NCBI GenBank assembly: GCA_006538405.1
Contig: BJKQ01000026.1
Location: 123,975 to 187,974 of the forward strand
Direction: 5' to 3'
DNA: 64,000 nucleotides
DNA from: Hansfordia pulvinata
Taxonomy: Eukaryota > Ascomycota > Sordariomycetes > Xylariales
The position numbers and the translations under genes are program-made. The notes under the pieces were generated by a model. The model saw nothing but the letters and a program-made list of their open reading frames with translations. It did not search any database and was not told the DNA's origin. Positions within the stretch are counted from its first letter, which is position 1; each line of letters begins with the position of its first letter. Shown here one piece after another: positions 25,744 through 37,000 of this stretch.

Positions 25744-26514
25744 CTAGTACCATTTACACTGCTTTTGCAGGGCCTCCTCAACATTACCGGTCAGACGGAA
25801 TCGATGCAAGCCAAGGTAATGAGTGTCGTAGAACTGTCTCTGGGTCTGAAGTATGTGCAGAGCCTGCTTTTTGATGGCAGTCGGGGTCAGATGTGAGGGC
25901 TTGGTAGGATCGAACTGTAGGTGCTGGCGTTCCGCTTTCCGCCTCTTGGCCTGCTCGTTCAATATGGCGACCAGGTCGTGCTCGAGACGTTCATGTTCGG
26001 CATTACTGGCGTGGCTGCTCAGCGGCTTAAGTCCAAGCATGTCATAGAAGCTGGGCGGGTTCGGCTTGTTGAAGACCTCGCGATAGTCACGGTAAACCTC
26101 ACAGATATACATGTGCCGACCTGGAGGGGTGCTCAGTCAGTGCTTCTCGCTCCTCACGTGTCTTGCTTTCCGCTTCCCGCTTCTCGCTCCTCGGCTCTAC
26201 AGCTTCTCGCTCCTCGGCTCTACAGCTTCTCAGCTTGGCTTCAGACGGGGCGGTGAACAGGCTTGTCCTGTGACGTCTTGTTTCAGGGACTGACCTGCTA
26301 TCTTCTCATTTTCTGTCATCCCCCCCTGTTCGTGCCTTGGTGGACCAGATTTTTGGCCTGCGGTATGATGGTCGTACGGGTCACTTGTCGGATTGTTCTT
26401 AGAGCTTGCGCGAGGGAGGAACATGTCCATCCAGTAGCCAAGGACTAAGGACAACAGCAACATTCCGATCGAAGCCGAAACCCAGAGATGGCGTGTCTGG
26501 CTTCTCAGATCCAT
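25744..26514 (-). CDS. membrane-anchored J-like protein, two exons (198 aa)
   Basis: Exon 1 is 26514-26295, intron 26294-26121 (174 bp; GTCAGT donor, CTGAC branch, CCTCCAG acceptor) and exon 2 26120-25744. Phases match and the product is 198 residues. Residues 9-27 (LWVSASIGMLLLSLVLGYW) form one membrane anchor near the N-terminus, followed by a polar linker. The C-terminal 100 residues begin SFYDMLGL and end ALHILQTQRQFYDTHYLG. These resemble helix I and helix IV of a J domain (DYYxxLGV ... AYxVLSDxxxRxxYD). The HPD tripeptide needed to stimulate Hsp70 is not present, so this would be a J-like rather than a true J protein. The assignment rests on pattern similarity alone. The 5' flank has a GATGGC-type repeat (26521-26570). 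Confidence 0.55.
26160..26232. repeat. intronic direct repeat CTTCTCGCTCCTCGGCTCTA
   Basis: Two perfect copies of a 23-bp unit followed by a partial third, inside the intron of the J-like gene. They supply the pyrimidine-rich content (plus-strand view) and lengthen the intron to 174 bp. Confidence 0.8.
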
Positions 26515-28290
26515 GTTTAAGGCGATGACGATGGCGATGGCGATGACAATGGCAATGGTGACGATGATAGATGGATGTGGTTGTGGCTATGGAACAGCGA
26601 AATTGTAGCAGGATCAGACTTGGAAGGATGGTTGCACGGAAAGACGCGTGGCGTGGCAGGTCGACCTGCAGTGCAAACGGCGCGAAACATGACTTCAGAG
26701 ATTAACAGGCAGGGCGTCTATCCGGAAAGCATCGAAACAGCGGCGTGGAGGGAGATTCGTGGTGGCGATGGGCCCAGGATTCCTCCCAATGCTGCTGCCG
26801 GGGATTCCTTGCGTCGGACTCTGACCTCCGGAAGTCGACCGCGTCCGCACGTGTCAATGACCGCCTTCGCAGGTGTCAATTCACCTGGTCGATTATGACG
26901 GCTCAATAAGGACCCCGGCAGAAAGAATTTTGCTGCAAACGAAGCCGTACGCATGGCATGATGACCAGGGAGAAGTGTGACGTGGTTTTGGAACGCCCGG
27001 TCGATGCAGGGCTATGGAGCTTCGGGGGGCCGTACTGTGCTCTCAGCCAGGGCATCGCAAGTCCGGCACCCTAGTCCTTGATTGGCCAAGTGCGGGCGGT
27101 ACCTGAGCAGACACCTTACGATCTGACGAAGATCCATTGGATGCTAGGTAGGTGGTAGGTAGTACCCTCAAAGTCCCCTAGGTACGTCGGGCTCATGCAG
27201 GCTACGGAGTACATGTGCCTATCAGAATCCCTGCCTCCACCGTTTACAGCTGGTACCTCGGTATCTGGAATCTCAGGGTCCTCTCACGCTCCCCAGTGCC
27301 TGACAGTACTCGTAAGGTTTTAGGGCCTCGGCTCCTAATCAGGGCGAGAGACCCTAGAATTCTGGGAACTGTTCCTAGATTGAGCTCCTGTCAAGCGGCA
27401 TATCTTGAACGTGGCGCACCAATCAGGCGCTGAGGCTCGGACGGGCCTGGATGGTCGGTCTCCATTCTTAGTGTGTCGCGCTGCACGGGGAAGCCACGAG
27501 AGCCTCAGCGCCGGTGGCAGGGACTCCTCATTGGCCTGCGAACCGGGTTACTAGACGAACGAGGGACTAGAGGATTGAAGGCACCGATGGGCGATGCTGT
27601 CTGACTTGGCTGGTCATGAGAGGAGAAAGACGACAGGACGAGGGATGCAGGAACGATGAATCAGAACAGCCGCGAGTGTTAATGTAGAGAATGAACGGAG
27701 TGGACGTGTGACAAAGACGGTGTCTACGGTAGGGTGAGATGAACGGGGCTGGTAGGTGCGCCGACATGATTAAGGCATCGAGGTAACTCGGGACACCTGG
27801 AGGTGAATGCGTAAATGTCGCGCGCTGGAAATTTCAGGTACTTGGTACAATGTCCGAATGCTTTGATTTGTGCTCGGAAGCTGCTGCCACGAAACACCCT
27901 AACATTGATGCAAGAATGTAATTACCAGCCTCTTCTGGGACATCACTATTTCGGCCCTCCGACAGAGAACCACGAGGCCGTGGTTGGCCAAACATTGAAA
28001 TCAGCTCTTAGAGATGTCGTGTCTCTAGCCGGATTGTGGTTGCTGAGCCGCGACAAGGACAGCGACGGCAGTACGTACGGCCGAATAATAAAGGTCTTTC
28101 ATGTGGGTAAGAATCGCTGACCCACTGAAGCTGCCTTCAACCTACCCACAACTCACCCGAGCCTACCTACGCGTACGCCATGGCACACGCACGCGGCGAG
28201 GACAGACGGGATGGCAACGATAAGGAGAAGGAAAAGGAAGACGAAGAGGATCTAAGCGAACAGGTGAGCGTGCCAACAAGGACATGTCCG
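26515..28290. other. gene-free GC-balanced stretch
   Basis: Short overlapping frames only, without motifs or consistent splice sites. The stretch contains a GATGGC-type repeat (26521-26570), a cluster of GGTAGGTAGTACC and GGTACG strings (27145-27190), and a TTAGG-GCCTCGGCT-CCTAA palindrome near 27319. The 5' regulatory region of the J-like gene should lie at its left end. Confidence 0.55.
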
Positions 28291-28780
28291 TTAAAAACTG
28301 TGCACCGGCTCGCATCGTGCAGGACTGCAAAAGGATGCCGTCATCTTCGCTGTAAAAGTCAGCGAGTCCATGCTGGCTCCTCCCCCACCATCGGGTGATA
28401 AGAAGGCCGACCAGGACTCGCCTGGACGGACTTGGTCGTTGACGCTTTGCTGTAGAGTCTGGAACTGAGCGGAGAGGATTACTGCCTCCTCGTGGGCCTT
28501 GCGGGCCTAGGGCGAGGTGGATAAGCTCGTCAGCCAGCAGGGCGAATGCGCTTATTACCACATAGCCGTGAGGGCTGGTGGCGTATTCTCACACTAGATG
28601 AATGCAGGGAAGGCGAGATCTTCGCGCCACGAGTGCGAATGTGCGCGCCTGTGGAGAAGCCTCCCAGGATACGGCAAAGGCACGCACGCACGGCTGCCTT
28701 TCGTGATACGTCAACGACTGTGTCGCGCAGAAACATTCATGAAGGGCCACCCATGGACCTCTTCGGCCGATCGACAGCAT
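28291..28780 (-). pseudogene. possible two-exon hypothetical gene with an in-frame stop
   Basis: A well-formed 52-bp intron (28507-28558: GTAATA, CTGAC branch, CCTAG acceptor) joins two open segments in frame. The downstream exon (28506-28291) contains ARKAHEEAVILSAQFQTLQQ, a helix-like stretch, and ends at TAA. The upstream segment reaches an ATG at 28780 but is interrupted by a TGA at 28589-28591. That codon differs from CGA or TGG by one transition. Without a homologue I cannot tell whether the TGA is a real lesion or hides another intron. Product unknown. Confidence 0.35.
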
Positions 28781-29535
28781 CCTTTAGAGATTCAACTCGC
28801 CTCGAAAAGCGATAGAGTGGGGAGGGGCTTTGCTATGTTCAGCGAGTTGGCGAGACGGGAGAGGGGGCGGCGATGAGTGGAAGCCAGCAGTGGTGAGACA
28901 CAGGTATCGATCAAGGGTAAGCGATGGCCCTCGGCGTATGGCGTGCGGAGAGGCGAGATTAATGATGGGGCATTAAGGCTCAAAAACGGTACCCGTATAC
29001 GCTGGACGGGCACGAATGAGTCTGGATCGAGCAATGGTGATGAGTTGGTCAAGAAATGCCTGTTGTTGAATGCCGAGCAAAAAGAAGAGTCGCGGTAGAC
29101 CGCGTCGAGTGGGGCCGCTCGAGCCGGCAGCCAGGCAAGCTCTCACCAGAGACGTCTGGCTACATGAAAGACATGTTAGGTTCGATTCCTAACAGCGCTA
29201 GTTGGTACCTCCTGTCCTGTCGGCCAGTCGTTTCTTCACCCAGCCTTGAACCGATAGGATAGGTAGGGATCTTAAAGCTGAGGTACCGAAGTACTTTTTA
29301 GGAAACATGATCCTGAAGCTGCAGTACTGAGGTGCGTTTTAGGGTCGATGTTCTTAAAAATGTACGGCTGCAGGTGAGGTACTAAGGTACTCGGAACTGG
29401 AGTGGGAGCCCTAGCACATCCATTTACGGAGTATTGCCACTCGTTCTCCTTACCGCTTAAGTTGCATCTCGACTTAAGGCCAGATAATGAGTTATAAAAG
29501 CACGGTAAACGCAGGAAAGCAGAATACATCGTCGC
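28781..29535. other. gene-free stretch grading into AT-rich DNA
   Basis: No supportable gene. It holds a TTAGG-TTCGATT-CCTAA palindrome (about 29178-29194) and three GAGGTACYRARGTAC-type strings with adjacent TTTTAGG (29278-29390). Composition shifts to AT-rich at about 29535. Confidence 0.55.
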
Positions 29536-29695
29536 CTTATTAATTTAATACGTGTTCTTAAATATTACCCGTTAATCCTTATTATATTAAATTAACCGCT
29601 TTTATTAACCGCTTTTACTTTTTTATAATATATATCTTTATTAAATTACTCGATTTTTATAAAGTTTTACCTTTATATACACGTAATATATATAC

Positions 29696-29731
<36 letters not shown>

Positions 29732-32024
29732 TAAAAACGACTCGTAAAGACTCCCCCCTTTTTAAGTAATACACGGGCCGCTTACCGTTTAAAGATAACC
29801 TTTTTTCCGACCTTAATATTAAAATCGACGCTTATAATAATTTATATATTAATATAACCGTTAATAATAATAACGCTGCCTTTTAAGATAAAGCCCTTAT
29901 TAATAACGCCTTTTAAAATAAAGCCCTCGTTAACGGCGATACGATTAAGTTTTAACTCGATTCTTAACCTTTTACCGCTTTTATTACTTTTTTTACCTTT
30001 TTAAAGGTTAATAAAATTGGCCGCTTATAATAAAACGATAAGGATATTTATTATTTTATATAATAAATCGTATATTATAATAAACTTAACTTATTTTATA
30101 TTAATATTATTAAAGCACGCTTAAAGGTGTATATAAAGATTAAAAAGAATATAAATAAGTATAACTTAATAAAACCGTGATTTATATATAATATAAAAAA
30201 TAAGTAAATTAAGTAACTTTATTATTAATATTTTTATCGTTACTTTATATTAAAAAGCGTTGATAACGATAATAAGGATAAGAATAACGCTTTTATCGTT
30301 AATAATAAGTAATAAGAGTTATTTTTAAAAAAGAAAAGTATTTATAAAACGCTTATAATGTAAAAATAAGTTAATTTATGATAAGGCGTTTTATAAAACT
30401 GCTTTTAATAAAGATTAAGTTATTAAGCTTTTTATACGCCTTTATAATAATAAAGTAAGCTTATTAACATTTAATTAATTTAATAAAGTCGATAATAACG
30501 CTTTTTTATTAACGTTAAAGAGAAAAAAGGCGGAGAATAATTAATAATAATATATTAAAAAGTTTAATTATAAAAAAGGGTTAAAATATATATAAGATTA
30601 CTTTAATAATCGACTCACTTATTTAAAGCTAATAAAGGTTAATATCGTATTAAAGAAAGGCCTTAACGCCGTTATTATATTAAAGCAGCTTATAAATAAG
30701 GTTAAATATAAAGTGTTAAAGTTATTATTAAGCGGGTAATAAGGCGAGTATATATATGTGTGTGTATATATGTATATAAGTAAGTATATATATAATAATA
30801 TATAATACCTTTAAATTATTAAAGGCGTTATAAATTAATATAAAATCTCTTATTTTAATTAAAAAAGTGGGTTTTACTTATCACTTATAATTAATATAAT
30901 TATATATAACATTATAATGTTTTACGGTAATAACTCCGTAAAGCGTAATAAAACGAATAATTACGTGTTTCTTATAATGTGATAAATTGAAATATATAAG
31001 GTTATACCTTAAAATAAGACTTAATAAGTTAAAAGAGTGGTTAAGTAAGTAATTTACTTAAATTATAATAATAATAATAATAATAATATGCTTATACTTT
31101 ACTTATATTTCTTATTAATATTATTAACATTACTTAACCCCCTTAAATCCGTAAAGTTTTATTAATAAAGTAAAACGTATATATCGGGCTATTAAACGTT
31201 AATAAGCTTTTAAAAACAGTATTTACCGGTTATTTAACACTCGGTAAAAGGCGAAGGCGAGCTTATTAACACTTTTATTATTATTAAGCGCGCCCTTTAT
31301 TAACACTTTTATTATCGTTAAGCGCGCCCTTTATTAATACTTTTATTATTATTTCTTTTATAACGCTTTTATTATTATTTATCTTACTTTATTAATATTA
31401 AGTTTAAGCGTTTAAGGCCTTTAAACTTATCTTAAAGGCCGTTAACGATCTTCTTTTATAGCGTTTTCACCGTTAATTTAAAGTAATACTCCTTTATCTT
31501 TTCTTACTTTACGTTAAGCGTTCTTTTTATTAACTTATTTATTATTTTATAAAATTCCTTTAATAACGTCCCTTTTATAAAGATAAAGTTATAAAACACG
31601 TAAATAATATATATAACGTTAATTTATACTTATAATAAGTATTTTAAGCTTATATACTTAATAATTCGGAACCTCCTTTTTAATATACCGAAGAACCACT
31701 TTATAACCCTTTAAATCCGTGAATATTATAAATTAAATACCTTATTTAACGTTTTTATTTTCTTTAATCTTACTTATTACTTTTAAAAGTAATACCGTAA
31801 ATAAGATTAAAATATAATAATACTCTTATAAAGGTTAAATCCGTTATTTATAAGGATAAAGCGATTATTTAACACTTTAAACCTTATTATATCGGTGTAT
31901 TTAAGCACTTTAAAGTTATATATAAACCTTTTAATACCGGTTAATATATATAAAAATATACCGTTTAACCGTACGGTTACGAAAACGTTTTACGAAATAA
32001 AGCCTTTTTAAAAGCGTTATTATA
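29536..32024. repeat. AT-rich, RIP-mutated block interrupted by the intact Gypsy insertion
   Basis: Closed in all frames and CpA/TpG poor. It is continuous in character with 39264-40040 on the other side of the insertion, so the original block was about 3.3 kb. It contains a (TA)n run (29700-29727), a 30-bp duplication (29881-29938), an (AAT)n run (31066-31088) and a 34-bp tandem repeat (31263-31364). Confidence 0.8.
31263..31364. repeat. 34-bp tandem repeat, three copies
   Basis: Units starting TTATTAAYACTTTTATTA begin at 31263, 31297 and 31331. The first two keep a central AAGCGCGCCC, which lacks CpA/TpG and so resists RIP. Confidence 0.8.
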
Positions 32025-32208
32025 TATCACAAGTAGGAGACACGATCAGGTAGAGCAGTGTTGAAGAGGTAGTATAGGGTATGTAACAGATAAGAACTGA
32101 ACCTTGGACCTCCACGTCTAGTGGGAGATCCGAGGGGTATTCATAGGGAGTTCGTGCTGGTCTCGTACAGGAATGCACTAAGCCAGGCTAGGACTTCTCC
32201 CTGTGACA
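32025..32208 (-). repeat. 3' LTR
   Basis: 184 bp, identical by eye to 39080-39263. Preceded by TTATA (target duplication). Confidence 0.96.
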
Positions 32209-32215
32209 ACTAGCG

Positions 32216-32225
32216 TCTCCCTCCC
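32216..32225 (-). other. polypurine tract
   Basis: GGGAGGGAGA on the element's strand, 7 bp from the 3' LTR. This is the expected plus-strand DNA primer position. Confidence 0.7.
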
Positions 32226-32241
32226 AGTGGCCCGTGCTCGG

Positions 32242-32323
32242 TGCCACTAGTGGCAGTGCAGTGTGGCGGTACGTACCGCGCCTGCGCTAGTGAAATGGGG
32301 TTAGCGTGTCAAGGTACGTACCT
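32242..32323. promoter_or_regulatory. cluster of three perfect palindromes next to the 3' LTR
   Basis: TGCCACTAGTGGCA (32242-32255), CGGTACGTACCG (32267-32278) and AGGTACGTACCT (32312-32323) lie between the polypurine tract and the antisense-gene promoter. CGGTACGTACCG is preserved in the RIP relic near 9010; it contains no CpA or TpG, so survival there is not evidence of selection. They could be protein-binding sites for the antisense gene. Confidence 0.45.
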
Positions 32324-32441
32324 CAACCGCCATGGCAACCAGTTTGGGCGTTGCTGGGTCAATGTGGTGATGCCCTCACAATCGTAAGGGAGTCGCCAGC
32401 GACTTGCGCCCGTTGCGCATGCGTTTGCTTTGTTGTGACAG

Positions 32442-32554
32442 CCAATCAGAAAATGTGCTATGCACAGATTTCTTTGGTCTGCACAATCAGTAAACAGTCG
32501 CGCGCTCTCGCACAATCAGTGCGCTCTGGTCCGCTGTCTCCCCAAATATAAAAC
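32442..32554 (+). promoter_or_regulatory. promoter of the antisense gene (CCAAT-like boxes and TATA)
   Basis: CCAATCAG at 32442 is followed by two CACAATCAG copies (32482, 32511) and a TATA box AAATATAAAAC (32544-32554), then a CT-rich leader up to the ATG at 32687. The spacing and the pyrimidine-rich leader are typical of filamentous-fungal Pol II promoters. The direction is opposite to gag-pol. Confidence 0.6.
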
Positions 32555-32686
32555 AACACCACCTTTCTCAACTTCACATTCCTCTTTCCATCAATCCCGA
32601 GGTCTTCCCTCTCGGCTCCTCCACCATTCGCACCCTGTTCGCACCCTTTCCGCCCAGTCGGATTTCTCCCCCTCTCAATTTCCAAC

Positions 32687-33911
32687 ATGGCTGACAACGA
32701 GCCTGGCGACCCCGAGTTGAAGTTGCCGGATGACCAGTTTGATGACGATGGAAACCCCATCGACACCCCTGGTGGTTCCGAAAACGGAGATGAGGGAGAG
32801 CCTATGAATCCCCTCGAAACCCGCTCGGATCGTCCCGCAACCAAGGCGGAGGCGATGACTCGACTATCCGGACTCCCAGCAAACCTCGTGGCGGTAAGAA
32901 CACCACCACCCCAAGTCGACTTCCAAGAGCAAGCGTGGCGGCGCCGCTGCCACCCCTGCTTCAGGACGCAAGGTTTGAACCCCCTCGATACCCGGTCGAA
33001 TCACTGCTGACTCTTGCGTAAAAGCGCCGTGGTACCGCTGCAGATGAGACCCCTTCCAAAAAGCCTCGCCGACAGGGCATTCGTGCCAAAAACAAGGCAT
33101 ACGGCAAACGTGAATCGGCCGTCGCTGCCTCGAAATTCTGCGGAAAATGTGTGGGCGCAGCTGTCCACGCTCACCAGCCCAAGCACTGTGTCCCACTTGA
33201 GGTCATTTGCGAGTTCGACCAGCCCGGAAGTTCTGCCTGTGCCCATTGCCGAAAGGGCAACCATACTTGCGAGCCTGTGAGTCGAATTCCCCTCGATACC
33301 CCTGCGAATCCTTGTGAAGGTTTTCTGACATCTTGTCTACACACAGCTGCCTGCCATGCTCGAGCACGACGCCATGCGCTTCGCGATTCTTCTCAATTCC
33401 GTCTCCGACATCTACTAGGAAGAGAATGTTCGCTCTGACAAGGAGAAGCAACAAGAAGATGTCGCTTCGGCGCAGTTTCGCCTAGGAAAGGCCTTCGAAT
33501 CCCTTGTGACTACGCATAAGGCAGAGTGGGGTTTGTCTGGCACCAAGAAGACCACTGGCGATGCGCGCGGCGACTACCGCGTCGCTGTTGCACAGGCACG
33601 CCAGACTCGTGTCCACATGGTCCCGCCCATCAGACTTGGAGCAGTGAGTACCCCTTCAATCGTGCCTGTTTCGTAGGGGTTTCGATTTGTTCTAACAGAG
33701 GTTTCCGCAGTCCGAGATTGAGAAGGAATTTCACACCAAGATGATGATGCTGTCGTGCCCCACTGAGGCCCAGGGCTACCAGGCCTGGCACGCTGCCATC
33801 ACTCAGTACGCGCAGGACATGCAGGATCTCATGGGCAAAGAGCCCGGCCCTGTCCTGGAGCGTGATTACCCTGGTGCCAAAGACGCCTTTACTCCCTTTG
33901 TCTGCTACTGA
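32687..33911 (+). CDS. antisense accessory gene of the retrotransposon: basic Cys/His-rich protein, multi-intron, frame interrupted
   Basis: The ATG at 32687 (context CCAACATGG) opens an acidic N-terminus (MADNEPGDPELKLPDDQ). Exons at 33025-33276, 33347-33643 and 33711-33911 are joined by introns 32973-33024 (CTGAC branch), 33277-33346 and 33644-33710, all in phase. The second of these exons has a Lys/Arg-rich part followed by Cys pairs (FCGKCVG ... HCV ... ACAHCRKGNHTCE), which looks like a zinc-binding, possibly DNA-binding module. The last exons are helical and end FTPFVCY. Two problems exist. The N-terminal frame (32880-32970) changes without an obvious intron. A TAG lies at 33416-33418; it would vanish if intron 33277 used the CTACTAG acceptor ending at 33418, which keeps the frame. 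Its stop is 129 bp from the pol stop, tail to tail. I know no named family for it. Confidence 0.6.
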
Positions 33912-34040
33912 GAGTCGGGGGGTACTCGTAGGGTATTCGGTGCGTTCGTAGTTTGATTCTGGATCAGGGGGGTTTCAAATCCCTCTCTGAAGAATGTAAC
34001 TTCCCATAGTCGAGCTGTGGATAGCTCGTAGATTCGCACC

Positions 34041-37000
34041 TCAATAGGAGGGGTTTCGAGGCCGTTTCGGGCCCTTTGACCTGGGTGTCTTCTTTGAAAT
34101 CCCATCAATAGAAGACCGTTTTGCCCTGGTGCTCTTTAGGAACTTGGTGATTGCCTGCTTCGCATTTTGCATGTCGTCCTCGTGCACCCACTGATCATAC
34201 TCGTGGGGCCACCCTGCCCATTTCACCTTGTAATAGTTCATACCCTCGCTGGCGCGGTATCCAGTGACGTCTTCCACTTCCCACTCGTCCTCATCATCGA
34301 GGTCCGGCATGGGTAGCGGGTCATGCGTACGGGCGGTCCAAGGCTCTAGATACTGGACTGGGAATACGTCATGGATTCGACTGTATTTCGAGGGCAATGC
34401 GAGCCTGTATGCCATGCGGCCTACTGGCTCCAGGATCCGAAATGGTCCTATGTACTTTGGCAGAATTTTCTTGTACTTCATGCGGAAGTTTGCAGTCGAC
34501 AAGGCCACCAGTTGACCCTTCTGCAATTGCAGAGGCTGGTGCTTCCTATTGTAATACTTCTGCTGTCGCTCTACTGCTTTGTGCCACTCTTCTTGCAGTG
34601 TTCGTCGCAGATTCGCCAGCTTTTCTAGCCTGTCTTCTACTGCAGGGACTGGCATGCCTTCTCCCTCGCGGGCGATGTGCTCAGCGCCAGGTAAGCTAGG
34701 TTGCCAGCCGTACAGTGTTTGGAAGGGGCTTTGTTTTGTTGACGCGTTTGTGCTGTTGTTGATCGCGAAGTACGCGTCTGCCAACAATGTTGGCCAGCAC
34801 TCCATTTGTCCTTGCACGAAGCAGCGCAAGTACGTCTCGAGTGTGGCATTCATACGTTCCGTTTGCCCATCGGTTTGTGCATGAAACGCAGTCGAATGCC
34901 TCCTCTTGATACACGAGTGGTAGCACAAGTCAGACCAGTACTGACTGGTAAACAACGAGCCTCTGTCCGTCAGTATGCCCTTAGGGCTACCGAACTTGCA
35001 GTAGACTTCGGTATGTAGTAGCGCAGCAAGCTCTCCTGCTGTGATCGTGTCTGAAACGGCCCAGAACATGCACAGTTTCGAGAACCTGTCCACAAGGACG
35101 AGGATACTGTTTACCCACTGCCCTTGGTGCCATGCCTCTGGCAGGCCTGTGATGAAGTCCATGGATAGCTCCTGCATGGGAGCATCTGGTATTGGCAAGC
35201 TCTGCAGTTCACCGTAGGGTCGGTGGCGTTTCGCCTTCGAACCCATGCAGATTTCACATTGCTTAATGTATGCTCGGACTTCTGCTTCTTGCAGTGGCCA
35301 GTAGAACTTTCGGCTGATCAGTTCCAATGTTCTGTTGGCTCCAAAGTGCCCTGCTAATGGATCGTCATGATGCATTTGCAGTAACTGGTGTTTGATGCTG
35401 TCCTCAGCAGGCACAAATATCTTCCCCTTGTAACATAAGAGGGGCCCTTGCACAGTCCAATCCGGATGTGCGTCGATTCTCTCACGAATCCTGATGCATT
35501 CTGCATCTTTTCCTTGAGCCCACACCAGGAGCTCTTCTAGTGCTGCAGACGGTTCCTCCATGTACGGGGTGTCTTGTTTTGCAGCGTCACGTGCACGGCT
35601 TCGTGTGACTGCCTGCACTTTGTATGCCCTAGAAGCGGTGACAGCGTATGCCGAGGGGTCAACAGGCTGACCGCCGGCGTCATCGTTCTCTACCCTGAGC
35701 TTCTGTTCCATTGTGGGTAGGAGTTCCAGGTTATCAGGCTTATCGCCCTGGTAATCTGGCCGTCTCGAGGGCGGATCGGCAGGGTTTCGCTTCCCCGGCT
35801 GGTGCTTGATCTCAAAGTCAAAAGGGCTGAGGAACAAGAGCCACCTAGCCTGCCGGCCGTTTAAGCGTGCAGACTTCATGAACGTACGCAGATTATCATG
35901 ATCGCTTAAAACTTCCGTAGGGAACTTGGAGCCTTGCAAGTAGTGTCGCCAGTGCTTAAAACTGCTTACTATTGCAAGCATCTCCTGGTCACCCACAGTA
36001 TACCGCGATTCGGCCCCGGATAGCTTGCGAGACCAGAACGCTACTGGGTGCCATCTGCCTCCCTCATCAGGCTGCGAAAGGATCCCAGACATGCCCGAGC
36101 CTGAAGCGTCGGTTTCCACACGTATATGCTTCTCTGGATCGAAGTGGAGTAGTAAGGGAGCTTCCCCGAATGCTTGAACCAGGCTGGAAAACGCCTTTCT
36201 AGCTGGTGCATCAAGGAACCCATCTCCCTCGGGCTTCGGCGGGGATTCGGACTTCTTTAGACAATCAGTCAAGGGAGAAGCAATCCTCGAGAATCCGTCT
36301 ATAAAGCGTCGGTAGAAGTTGACAAAGCCGATAAAGACCTGGATGTCATGTTGGGACTTCGGCAAAGGCCAGTGAGTGATTGTATCGACCCTCGCGGGGT
36401 CCATGGAAATTCCCTTAGCAGAGATCACATATCCCAGGAACTCCAAGGACTCCTTGAAAAACTGGCACTTTGACGGCTTAGCATAAAGGCCCGCATTGAG
36501 CAGTGCTTGGATCACTGTTCGTAGGTGTTTCGCATGTGTTTCGTTATCCCTGGAGTAGATGAGGATATCGTCCAGATAAACGACACACACACTGTCAAGT
36601 TGGTCCTTTAACACTTCATTGATGTAGGCCTGGAAAGTAGCAGGAGCATTGCTTAGGCCCATGGGCATAACCAGGAACTCGTAGTGCCCGTATCGGGTAC
36701 GAAACGCAGTCTTCCACTCATCGCCCTGGCGTATGCGTATACGGTAATACGCATCCTTCAAGTCCAGCTTACTGAAGACACGGGCTCCTGACACTCTGTC
36801 AAGCAGCTCCGAAATGAGGGGTAATGTATACCGATTCTTGATCGTCACCCCATTGAGTCCTCTGTAGTCCACACATAGACGGAGCGTCCCATCATGCTTG
36901 GGAACGAAGAGGATGGGGGCCCCCGCTGGGCTCTTCGATGGCCTTATCTTCCCAGTACTCTGCATCTTTTCAATGAACTTGCGCAGTTCCTGCAGTTCAT

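Noticed and set aside
29174..29196. A tRNA T-arm-like sequence, TTAGGTTCGATTCCTAA
   Set aside because: No matching acceptor stem, D-arm or anticodon arm lies upstream. The string fits the TTAGG...CCTAA palindrome family instead.
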